Assembly: GCA_963422445.2 (NCBI GenBank) | Contig: OY729512.2 | Coordinates: 4,340,001 to 4,404,000, forward strand | DNA from: G963422445 sp963422445 | GTDB taxonomy: Bacteria > Pseudomonadota > Alphaproteobacteria > Thalassobaculales > Thalassobaculaceae | Reading direction: 5' to 3' | DNA length: 64,000 nucleotides | Translations under genes and position numbers: made by a program | Notes under the pieces: generated by a model | Database searches by the model: none | What the model was told of the DNA's origin: nothing | The model's input: the letters and a program-made list of their open reading frames with translations, nothing else | In this document: positions 56,847 to 64,000 of the stretch, in pieces | Position numbering within the stretch: position 1 is the stretch's first letter | Layout of the letters: each line of letters begins with the position of its first letter

Positions 56847-57908
56847 TTGTCCTGTCAGGAACCCATCGTGCATCCGGATCGTATCGAAGGCAAATGGATC
56901 GAATGTTTTCGCAGGGTTTTCGAGCTGTGCGGAATCGGCGCCGAGGACACGGTCGCAATCCTGTCGGAAACCCAGTCACGTCAGCTCAATGTCCGTCTCA
57001 GCGAGCTTGCCCTGTTGGCCATGGGCGCGCGCGCCTTCCATGTCGTGATGCCTTCGCCGCCGCAACGCAGCCCGGTGCCGGTCCGTTCGACAGGTGCGAG
57101 CGACGCTCTGCAAGGCCACGCGCCAGCGCTTTCCGCGCTCGCATCATGCGTCATGGTCGTTGACCTGACCGTCGAGGGTCTGCTGCACGCCCCGGAACTT
57201 CCGGACATCCTGAAGGGCGGTGCCCGGGTTCTGATGATCTCCAACGAACATCCTGACGCGCTGGAACGCCTGATACCCGATGCCGCCATGAAACCGGCGG
57301 TTCGGGACGCCGTAAAGCAGATCCGGTCGGCCAGTCAGATGACCGTTACTTCGACCGCCGGCAGCGATCTTGCCATCGATATCACCGACTGCCCTGCTGC
57401 CGGGGTCTGGGGCTGGACCGACCGCCCGGGCACTGTGGCTCATTGGCCAGGCGGCGTCGTGGTCGCCTTCCCGAAACGCCATTCGGTCAATGGCCGGCTG
57501 GTCCTCGCGCCCGGCGACATCAATCTGACCTTCAAGACCTATCTGCAAAGCCCTGTCACGCTGACAATCAGCGATGACTATGTCACGGACATCCTCGGCG
57601 ATGGCCCCGATGCCTTGCTCATGCGCCGCTATTATGAAGCCTGGCGGGATCCGGAAGCCTATGGAGTCTCGCATGTCGGCTGGGGACTGAATCCGGCAGC
57701 CCGTTACGAAGCCTTGACCATGTATGACCGGGAAGAGACGAACGGAACGGAGTTACGGGCTCTGGCCGGCAATTTCCTGTTTTCAACAGGAGCGAACGAA
57801 TTTGCCGGACGCCACACGCTCGGCCATTTCGATTTGCCGATGATCGGATGCAACATCGTGCTCGACGGCATCATGGTCGTCGAAAATGGCCAACTTCTCG
57901 AGTCATGA
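56847..57908 (+). CDS. NicX-like dioxygenase (M29-fold, 2,5-dihydroxypyridine 5,6-dioxygenase family)
   Basis: 353 aa from TTG 56847; GTG 56868 with GGA seven bases upstream is an alternative start. It matches NicX in order: STAGSDLAIDI, WGWTDRPGTVAHWPGGVVV, RLVLAPGDINLTFKTYLQSP, YGVSHVGWGLNPAARYEAL, NFLFSTGANEFAGRHTLGHF. The iron ligands correspond to His276, His327 and Asp329, with spacing like that of the known NicX enzyme. NicX opens 2,5-dihydroxypyridine to N-formylmaleamate in nicotinate breakdown. Here the neighbours are an acyl-CoA dehydrogenase and ligase, so a related N-heterocycle or hydroxylated ring is inferred. The other nic genes are not present. Confidence 0.85.
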   Translation: MSCQEPIVHPDRIEGKWIECFRRVFELCGIGAEDTVAILSETQSRQLNVRLSELALLAMGARAFHVVMPSPPQRSPVPVRSTGASDALQGHAPALSALASCVMVVDLTVEGLLHAPELPDILKGGARVLMISNEHPDALERLIPDAAMKPAVRDAVKQIRSASQMTVTSTAGSDLAIDITDCPAAGVWGWTDRPGTVAHWPGGVVVAFPKRHSVNGRLVLAPGDINLTFKTYLQSPVTLTISDDYVTDILGDGPDALLMRRYYEAWRDPEAYGVSHVGWGLNPAARYEALTMYDREETNGTELRALAGNFLFSTGANEFAGRHTLGHFDLPMIGCNIVLDGIMVVENGQLLES

Positions 57909-57981
57909 TATTCTCCACAAGGTCGAACATGTCCCCTGCCTGTCAAAAGACACAACAACCGGCTGCCAGTTGGGTGCGGTC

Positions 57982-59244
57982 ATGACAGACGCCGCACTCG
58001 ATGCCCCGATATTCGAACCGGAGGCCTGGGCTCTGACCGAACTGGAACGGACATTGTCAACGCGCGCGCGGCAACTCGGTCAGGAACGCTTCGCGGGCCG
58101 CGCGGAACGCCACGATCGTGACGCAACATTCCCGGTCGAAAACTATCGCGACCTGCATAAAACAGGACTGCTCGGGATCTGTATCCCGCGGGACTATGGC
58201 GGCCATGGCGCAACTCTCAGAACCTATGCGCTGGTCGCAGCCGAAATCGGCCGCTATTGCGGGTCGACGGCGCTCACCTGGAACATGCATGTCTGTTCCT
58301 GCCTGTGGTCGGGCGCCCTGTCAGACGATCTCGACATAGACCCGGAAGCCCGACAGCGTCACCACGAGACCCGGGCCTTGCATTATCGTCGCATCCTCGA
58401 TGACGGCGCCATCTATGCCCAACCCTTCTCTGAAGGCGGCGCAGCCGCGGCCGGCGCCGCGGCTTTCGGAACGACCGCCTTGCGTGGCGACGGCGGCTGG
58501 ATCGTCAATGGCAAAAAGATTTTTGCTTCGCTCGCCGGCAATGCCGACTACTATGGCGTTCTGTGCTCTGAGCTTGCCAACGCAGAGGATGAAGCCCAAC
58601 GGCGCAAGACACTTTATCTCGCGATCCCGGCCACCTCACCCGGCGTCCGCGTTGAAGGCGACTGGGATCCGCTTGGCATGCGCGGGACCGTCAGTCGCAA
58701 TCTGGTGTTCGAAGATGTCTTTGTCCCGGACGGGTCGGAGTTGATGCCGCCGGAAATCTATTTCCGGGCGGCCCGCGAATGGCCGCATATGTTCCTGACC
58801 CTGACTCCGGCCTATATGGGAATGGCGCAAGCCGCCTACGACTTCACTGTCCGTTATCTTCGCGGCGAAATGCCCGGAACGCCGCCGGTCAAGCGCCGAA
58901 TGTACCCCACCAAACAGATTGCGGTCGCCCAGATGCGGATTACTCTGGAACAGACCAAGGCCCTCTGGTTCCAGTCGATATCGGAAGCCCGCGCTAATCC
59001 GACCCGCGATCAGGTCATGCGCGCCTATGCCGCGCAATATACAGTGATGGAAAACGCCAATGAACTGGCTCAACTCGCAATCAGGACCTGCGGCGGCCAG
59101 TCAATGCTCAAGAGTCTGGCCCTGGAGCGGATATACCGGGATACCCGCTGCGGCTCGCTGATGCTGCCCTGGACGGCCGAACTGTGCCTCGATCATCTCG
59201 GTCGCAACTGTCTTTACAATCCGGGCGAGACCGACCGAGAATGA
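57982..59244 (+). CDS. Acyl-CoA dehydrogenase-family flavoprotein
   Basis: About 420 aa from ATG 57982 (MTDAALDAPIFEPEAWALTE); the frame stays open upstream to 57886, overlapping the NicX-like gene. Acyl-CoA dehydrogenase domains: ENYRDLHKTGLLGICIPRDY, AEIGRYCGSTALTWNMHVCS, IYAQPFSEGGAAAAGAAAFG (FAD region), DGGWIVNGKKIFASLAGNAD and the helical C-terminus RTCGGQSMLKSLALERIYRD. The last block places it near DszC/HpaB-like or acyl-CoA dehydrogenase type 2 members, some of which are monooxygenases. The stop overlaps the ATG of the ligase gene (ATGA). Confidence 0.88.
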   Translation: MTDAALDAPIFEPEAWALTELERTLSTRARQLGQERFAGRAERHDRDATFPVENYRDLHKTGLLGICIPRDYGGHGATLRTYALVAAEIGRYCGSTALTWNMHVCSCLWSGALSDDLDIDPEARQRHHETRALHYRRILDDGAIYAQPFSEGGAAAAGAAAFGTTALRGDGGWIVNGKKIFASLAGNADYYGVLCSELANAEDEAQRRKTLYLAIPATSPGVRVEGDWDPLGMRGTVSRNLVFEDVFVPDGSELMPPEIYFRAAREWPHMFLTLTPAYMGMAQAAYDFTVRYLRGEMPGTPPVKRRMYPTKQIAVAQMRITLEQTKALWFQSISEARANPTRDQVMRAYAAQYTVMENANELAQLAIRTCGGQSMLKSLALERIYRDTRCGSLMLPWTAELCLDHLGRNCLYNPGETDRE

Positions 59245-60755
59245 ATGGCGACCTTTCGCGCTGGATAGAAGCGCATAGCCGGTTTACGCCGAACAAGCCA
59301 GCCATCCGGTTTGCCGGACAGGACATCGCCTATTCGGCCCTCGCGGCACGAATTCGATCGACAGCTGCAATATTGTCCACCGAGGCCGGGATCGACCATG
59401 GCGACCGGGTCGCCTATCTCGGTTTCAACACCCCGGACATGCTGATCCTGTTGTTCGCCTGCGCCCGCCTCGGAGCCATCCTGCTCCCCTTGAACTGGCG
59501 TCTCGCTCCGCCCGAACAGGCCGAAATTCTGAACGATGCCACGCCAGCCATGCTGGTTGCGGATCCGGCACACGCCGATCAGGCGAAGGCCCTGATCAAG
59601 GGCAGACCGGATTGCCATCTGTTGGAATTCGACAACATTTCCGCGACCCCGGCATCGCCCCTGTCAGCCGCTGCGGGAACGGCCAAGGATCCACTGCTTC
59701 TGGTTTACACATCTGGCACAACCGGTCGGGCGAAAGGCGCAATTCTGACGCAGCAAGCTATCCTCTGCAACGCGCTCAACAGCATTCACATGCACGATAT
59801 GGTCAGCGCGGATCATGTGTTGACCGTTCTGCCGATGTTCCATGTCGGCGGACTGAACATCCACACCATGCCTGCGCTCTATTCCGGCGCCACTGTCACG
59901 CTTCACCGCAGTTTTGATCCGGGCGCCACGCTTGCCGCACTCGCGGCCGACCGACCCAGTCTGCTCGTGCTGGTACCAGCCACCATCACGGCACTGCACG
60001 CGCATCCCGGCTGGCTCGATACGGACATATCGAGCCTTCGCGCGCTGACCACCGGATCGACGATTGTGCCTCTATCGACGCTCCGGATATTCCATGAACG
60101 GGACATTCCGGTCATCCAGGTCTACGGTCTGACCGAAAGCGGGCCGGTCGCTGCCTATCAGCGGATTGATGACGCCCTTGCAACCGCGGGATCAACCGGT
60201 CGGGCCGCATTGCACACGGATGTGCGGGTCGTCGACAATCTGGACCGAGATGTGCCTCCGGGTCAGTCAGGCGAAATCCTGTTGCGGGGTGCCAATCTGC
60301 TCACCGAATACTGGCGGGATCCGGTTGCGACAGCAGAAGCGTTCTGCGACGGCTGGTTCCATACCGGCGATATCGGTCAGTGTGACGGCGCCGGCAATAT
60401 CGTCCTCAAGGATCGTAAAAAGGACATGGTGATTTCCGGCGGCGAAAACGTATACCCGGCGGAAATCGAACAGGTTCTTGAGCAGATTGAAGGGATTGCC
60501 GAAGCTGCCGTCATCGGCCGGATTGACGACCGCTGGGGTGAAGTGCCCGTCGCCATCGTCGTCCGCACGACTGCCAAGCTTACGAAACCGGACATCCTTG
60601 CGGCGTTTCACGGTCGACTGGCCCGGTTCAAGCATCCGAAAGACATCATTTTTGTCGAGGCCCTGCCCCGCAACGCCCTCGGGAAAATCCAGAAACAGAT
60701 GCTTCGCGGTCAATTCGACGCAGTCATCCGGGATCAGCATCCATCGACTCAGTGA
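59241..60755 (+). CDS. Acyl-CoA synthetase (AMP-forming)
   Basis: 504 aa from ATG 59241 in an ATGA overlap with the dehydrogenase stop. AMP-binding signature LLVYTSGTTGRAKGAILTQQ at about 152-171, VLPMFHVGGLNIHTMPALYS, VYGLTESGPVAAYQRIDDAL, WFHTGDIGQCDGAG and KKDMVISGGENVYPAEIEQV, and the catalytic Lys in PRNALGKIQKQML near the C-terminus. Class I acyl-CoA or aryl-CoA ligase. With the NicX-like and dehydrogenase genes it forms a three-gene operon. Predicted to activate a carboxylic acid made or imported by the pathway. Confidence 0.92.
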   Translation: MNGDLSRWIEAHSRFTPNKPAIRFAGQDIAYSALAARIRSTAAILSTEAGIDHGDRVAYLGFNTPDMLILLFACARLGAILLPLNWRLAPPEQAEILNDATPAMLVADPAHADQAKALIKGRPDCHLLEFDNISATPASPLSAAAGTAKDPLLLVYTSGTTGRAKGAILTQQAILCNALNSIHMHDMVSADHVLTVLPMFHVGGLNIHTMPALYSGATVTLHRSFDPGATLAALAADRPSLLVLVPATITALHAHPGWLDTDISSLRALTTGSTIVPLSTLRIFHERDIPVIQVYGLTESGPVAAYQRIDDALATAGSTGRAALHTDVRVVDNLDRDVPPGQSGEILLRGANLLTEYWRDPVATAEAFCDGWFHTGDIGQCDGAGNIVLKDRKKDMVISGGENVYPAEIEQVLEQIEGIAEAAVIGRIDDRWGEVPVAIVVRTTAKLTKPDILAAFHGRLARFKHPKDIIFVEALPRNALGKIQKQMLRGQFDAVIRDQHPSTQ

Positions 60756-61413
60756 CCAACCTCAATGGTATTGCCTTTACAACCCATTCAGAGAGCACAC
60801 GGACCGATTACAGCATCCTTTTCCGTCATTGGCGGGAGCGTGATCTGGCAAAGCGTATAGGGATCGCTTTCGGCCGTGTCGGCGATGACCCTTGCACCCG
60901 ACAGGAATCTTTACCTGGAACGCTTTCGGCCGAGCGCATGGAAGTTCCGGGAACATTGTACGGCAACATTGACGCGACGGAGAATCCCGGAGACGGATTT
61001 GCATTCGATCCGGGTAAGGAAGACGCTTCTCACGATCCAATGATCAATTGGGCACTTGGCCCCTTGCCGCTGGCGCCTCCCTGCGCGATCTGGATCCGAA
61101 AATCGCAACGCCCGTATGAAAGGTTTCTCAAATCGTTCGAAGACCATGTTCATGACGTGGCAGAGCAATTCATAACCGACGCCGCCGAGGTCGAGCATGC
61201 GAGAATAACGCTTGCCCAGCTTCCGCAAGGCGTAAGCCATGATGAAAGGCCTTTTGCCTGGACAAGTGTATCTTCCGCCATCCCTTCGGAAGGCTGTGAA
61301 CCCCTACAACATGCTGGTGATCGGCATGCGGCACCAGCAAGACCTCTTGGTGGGAAGCGCTTCAACAGCCCTCGATACGTCAACTTATCGGACAGATCCA
61401 AAGAGGAGAGACA
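60756..61413. other. Region without a clear gene
   Basis: About 660 bases with competing frames. The plus strand is open from 60752 to 61417, and the minus strand 61240-60911 begins MAYALRKLGKRYSRMLDLGG. None is a known family, and base use is irregular. It may be degraded coding sequence. No repeat or hairpin was seen other than the element at 61528. Confidence 0.3.
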
Positions 61414-61530
61414 TTGAGCAAAGCCACCGTGGTGAGACCGGGCTTCGGCGACGTCGCCGCGCTGGACGAGTATCCGGACAAGGACGCGCTCACGAATCTT
61501 TTGCGCCACGGCTTCGATCCGAAAATGCGG
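61414..61530 (+). pseudogene. 5' fragment of an unknown gene, truncated by a palindromic repeat
   Basis: TTG 61414 has GAGGAG five to eight bases upstream. The protein-like text SKATVVRPGFGDVAALDEYP with DKDALTNLLRHGFDPKMR follows. At 61528 it runs into the palindromic repeat, and the rest is missing. The family is not recognised. The good ribosome site is the main reason to call it a gene start. Confidence 0.35.
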
Positions 61531-61638
61531 CTTATGCACGTAGCTCCGGTGAAACGCACATGTAGCGTTAGGTGTGCCGGGAATAGTCGACATCGGGGGC
61601 AACATCGTGTGTCACCGGAGCCACGTGCATAAGCGTTC
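61528..61638. repeat. Palindromic-end repeat, copy 2 (MITE-like)
   Basis: About 111 bp. The ends are CGGCTTATGCACGTAGCTCC at 61528 and GGAGCCACGTGCATAAGCG ending near 61635, near-perfect inverses. The terminal sequences match those of 36291-36416, while the interior differs. It truncates a gene-like frame that starts at 61414. Confidence 0.65.
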
Positions 61639-61844
61639 CGAAAATAATCTGGCGTGCTATCAAGGCGTGGCAAATCGCAATAGATGACCACCCGTTGAGA
61701 AAGCGGAAACATGGGAAAGACGCGTTTCCTATGTCAACAGCGAATCTGAGGCCATCGCTCATCTATTTCAGGAGGGGCGGTCGCGAGTTATCCGAACGAG
61801 ACACTTATCTTCTCTTGATATTCGAGCGCTGAATCGATGTTCCG

Positions 61845-62693
61845 ATGACCGGAAGGGCATGTCGATTGATCCACGGTCTGATACAGGCGGCGCACGATAT
61901 CCGCTCGTACAAAAGCCTTCGCGTCAAGATATTTTTCCGCTCCGATATGCTTGACGAAACCCGAATGGCCAACTTTCCGGACGCATCTAGGATCCTGTCT
62001 TCTACCATTGATTTGGGTTGGCCAATTCGGGAACTGCAAGGCTCGCTCTGGCATAGTCTTGTCATCGGCCTGTATGGAGAAGAATTCCGGAGGTTTCTTT
62101 CGGACGAATATTGCGCCCGATCAAAGTCGGAAATAAGTCACTTTTTTCTGGCACCACGTCGCCCGATCCTTGAGAACGACATTAAAAAGCTGAATTTCAC
62201 AATATCTCTGGCCCATACATGGGACGGAATCGCAAATGGGGAGTCCCGTATACCTGGATTGCAAGCCATCTCGAAGACACCAATAGGAGAGCAAATTCGT
62301 TCGTTTTTCCTCGCATTGCGAACTGTTACCGAGGATACGGCGAATCGGTACCCGGATAACCATACCGCGTTGCACATCGACAGTATCAATCATGGTGTAC
62401 GGATCGCGTCGAAAGTACGAGTGGCTGAGTTCAAGGAAGAGTGCCCATGGGTTGACCGGTTTCTGCAACCCTTGTACGGCATGAGCGTTCCCTGCAAATT
62501 TGATGAGATCAAAGAGTGTTGGGACAAGGCCCGGGTTTTCGACTATCCGATCAAGAACATCGACCGGGATTCGGTGACATTGCCCCCGCGACAAACCAAA
62601 CTGGGAGCCGAGGGCGCTCGCCGGGATCTTGAGGAATTGGGCGTACTCTTTCTCATGGGTGACGGCCTGATTAATATCCCCCAATCTCTTTAA
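61845..62693 (+). pseudogene. P-loop ATPase (Sll1717-like), C-terminal part
   Basis: A 282-codon frame reads RLIHGLIQAAHDIRSYKSLR, VKIFFRSDMLDETRMANFPD and TIDLGWPIRELQGSLWHSLV, resembling the C-terminal part of Sll1717-family P-loop ATPases (VKIFIRPDM, FPDASK, LxW). The Walker A and B region is missing upstream, and 61640-61844 holds only scraps. Base composition is lower in GC than its neighbours, a sign of transfer. I call it a 5'-truncated relic. The initial ATG (61845) is probably not the true start. A defence role is inferred only from the family's usual company. Confidence 0.5.
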
Positions 62694-62810
62694 AGAAGGG
62701 CACGGAATCGGCAGAAAGGGTGGTGTAACAATGATCCGGTAAACACTTTTCAAGCCGCTGTGCCAGCAAGCGATAAAAATCCAGACGACATGACGACAAC
62801 AGTCGACCGG

Positions 62811-63818
62811 TCAGGCCAAGGGCGATACCGCGTTCTCGTCCACCAGGTGACAGGCCACGGCACGACCGGGCTGTACATCACGAAGCGGCGGTGACACGGA
62901 ATGGCATTGCGGTTGCACAACCGGGCAGCGCGAAGCGAAACGACAACCCGGCGGCGGATCGGACGGATCCGGCGGATCGCCCTGCATCAGAATGCGGCGG
63001 CCCTCCGCCTGGCGCGCCGGATCGACATTCGGCACAGCCGACAGCAAGATCGAAGTGTACGGATGCAACGGATTGCTGAACAGACTGATCCGGTCGGTCA
63101 ACTCCACAATCTGGCCCATATACATGACCGCGATCCGGTCGCACATGTGCTGAACCACGCCAAGATCGTGACTGATGAACAGATAGGTCAGACCCCGCTC
63201 GACCTGCAGACGCCGCAACAGATTCAGAACCTGAGCCTGAACCGCAACATCGAGAGCCGATACCGGTTCGTCGCAGATGACCAGATCCGGATCCGGCGCC
63301 ATGGCTCGGGCGATGCCGATCCTCTGACGCTGACCGCCCGAGAACTGGTGCGGGAACAAGTTCTGCTGCTCCCGGCGCAGACCGACTGCACCGAACAGAT
63401 CGTCAACCACCGTCTGCCGCTCCTGCGGCGTCATTCGCCGCATCGACAGAAGCGGCTCGGCAACAATCTCAGCCGCTCGCAAGCGTGGATTCAGGCTCGA
63501 ATACGGATCCTGAAAAATGAACTGAAATCGCCGCCGAGCCTCGCGTAATTGCGTTCGGTTCAATGTCAGCATGTCAGTGCCGTCAAGCCGGACCGAACCC
63601 GAATGAGCATTGACAAGGCGAGCGATGGCAAGCGCCGTCGTTGTCTTGCCGGATCCGGACTCACCGACAAGTGCCAGCGCCTCACCACGTTGCAAGCTGA
63701 ACGACACCCCATCGACGGCGGTGAGATACCGACGGCGCCGAAATGGAGCCCGCGCCTTCAATGCGAACTGCACCCGCAAGTCGGTAACCTCAAGTAGCGG
63801 CGGGTCAGCCTCTGTCAT
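62811..63818 (-). CDS. Oligopeptide/dipeptide ABC transporter ATP-binding protein (DppF/OppF type)
   Basis: About 335 aa from ATG 63818 (MTEADPPLLEVTDLRVQFAL). Walker A GESGSGKTTTALAI, the Q-loop region FQFIFQDPYSSLNPR, signature FSGGQRQRIGIARA, Walker B LVICDEPVSALD and the H-loop TYLFISHDLGVV are all intact. The C-terminal oligo_HPY domain contains NPLHPYTSILLSAVP and a Cys-rich CRFASRCPVVQPQCHSV. The ATGA overlap with the preceding gene shows an operon. It energises import of peptides or other small solutes, possibly the substrate of the nearby catabolic genes. Confidence 0.93.
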   Translation of the reverse strand: MTEADPPLLEVTDLRVQFALKARAPFRRRRYLTAVDGVSFSLQRGEALALVGESGSGKTTTALAIARLVNAHSGSVRLDGTDMLTLNRTQLREARRRFQFIFQDPYSSLNPRLRAAEIVAEPLLSMRRMTPQERQTVVDDLFGAVGLRREQQNLFPHQFSGGQRQRIGIARAMAPDPDLVICDEPVSALDVAVQAQVLNLLRRLQVERGLTYLFISHDLGVVQHMCDRIAVMYMGQIVELTDRISLFSNPLHPYTSILLSAVPNVDPARQAEGRRILMQGDPPDPSDPPPGCRFASRCPVVQPQCHSVSPPLRDVQPGRAVACHLVDENAVSPLA

Positions 63819-64000
63819 TCTGCCTCCACATGCCAGCACGCCGCGCGATGCGCCGACCCAACTGTCACATCGACCGGACGCCGGGCCAGACATGTCGCGT
63901 CGGCACGATCGCATCGGGTCGAAAACAGACAGCTGTCCGCGCCAAACGCGCTCAGCGGCGGCACGATACCCGGAATTTCGGCCAGTTCCCGCCGATCTTC
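63815..64000 (-). CDS. Oligopeptide/dipeptide ABC transporter ATP-binding protein (DppD/OppD type), C-terminal end
   Basis: The last 61 codons, cut by the window edge. IPGIVPPLSAFGADSCLFST followed by RCDRADATCLARRP is the oligo_HPY C-terminal tail of DppD/OppD proteins. The stop (63815-63817) overlaps the ATG of the DppF-type gene, so the two are the paired ATPases of one transporter. Permease and binding-protein genes would lie beyond the window. Confidence 0.88.
   Translation of the reverse strand, partial: EDRRELAEIPGIVPPLSAFGADSCLFSTRCDRADATCLARRPVDVTVGSAHRAACWHVEAE

Noticed and set aside
60752..61417. Plus-strand frame of 221 codons after the CoA ligase
   Set aside because: No motif, and a competing minus-strand frame is equally plausible; not called as a gene.

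Overview
The window reads as a GC-rich, proteobacterial chromosome, most likely an alphaproteobacterium. This is inferred from codon and amino-acid usage, the IS families, and a catabolic gene set typical of alphaproteobacteria. No rRNA or tRNA gene was seen to settle it. The window has two halves. From 1 to about 27 kb it is an insertion-sequence graveyard around one defence operon. From about 27 kb to the end it is a catabolic island punctured by fewer elements.

Left half. Positions 1-7.1 kb hold decayed transposases: IS5/IS427-like, IS4/Tn5-like, a DUF4338-ISAs1 fusion, IS1634, and two copies of one DDE element with GAACCTCTTGCAAAA ends. Next is a minus-strand operon of four tightly coupled genes, cas3 (helicase then HD), csx17/cas8g, csb1/cas7 and csb2/cas5-cas6 (15021 to 7350). 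This is the interference module of a type I-G (formerly I-U) CRISPR-Cas system. No cas1, cas2, cas4 or CRISPR array is visible anywhere in the window, and IS debris lies on both sides. From 15.9 to 23.7 kb is a stack of nested elements. Two IS630 copies share a single TA, an IS5 element sits exactly in the CTAG made at their junction, and an IS427-type element is inside the first IS630. A third GAACC element and an IS1634 follow. At 24.48-27.01 kb lies a single-gene transposon with 17-bp perfect inverted repeats, a 5-bp target duplication and a 783-aa HTH-DDE protein.

Right half. Genes for small-molecule catabolism dominate. They are a 4Fe-4S protein, a dimethylglycine-dehydrogenase-like flavoprotein, a nucleoside-type deaminase, a VOC protein, an amidase and two luciferase-like monooxygenases. 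Further on come an amine-oxidase-type flavoprotein, an enolase-superfamily enzyme, a fumarase/PurB-superfamily lyase, and a thiolase-fold protein with a DUF35 partner. The set continues with an epoxide hydrolase, a PhyH oxygenase, a penicillin-acylase-type amidohydrolase, a NicX-like ring-cleaving dioxygenase, an acyl-CoA dehydrogenase and an acyl-CoA ligase. The end of the window enters an oligopeptide/dipeptide ABC transporter. Together these suggest import and breakdown of an amide- or N-heterocycle-containing compound through CoA thioesters; the substrate is not determined by the sequence. Defence or stability genes are interspersed: a DUF262-DUF1524 protein split by an IS5 that is itself split by an IS630, a HigB-like toxin with a HigA-ImmA/IrrE antitoxin, and a 5'-truncated Sll1717-like P-loop ATPase fragment.
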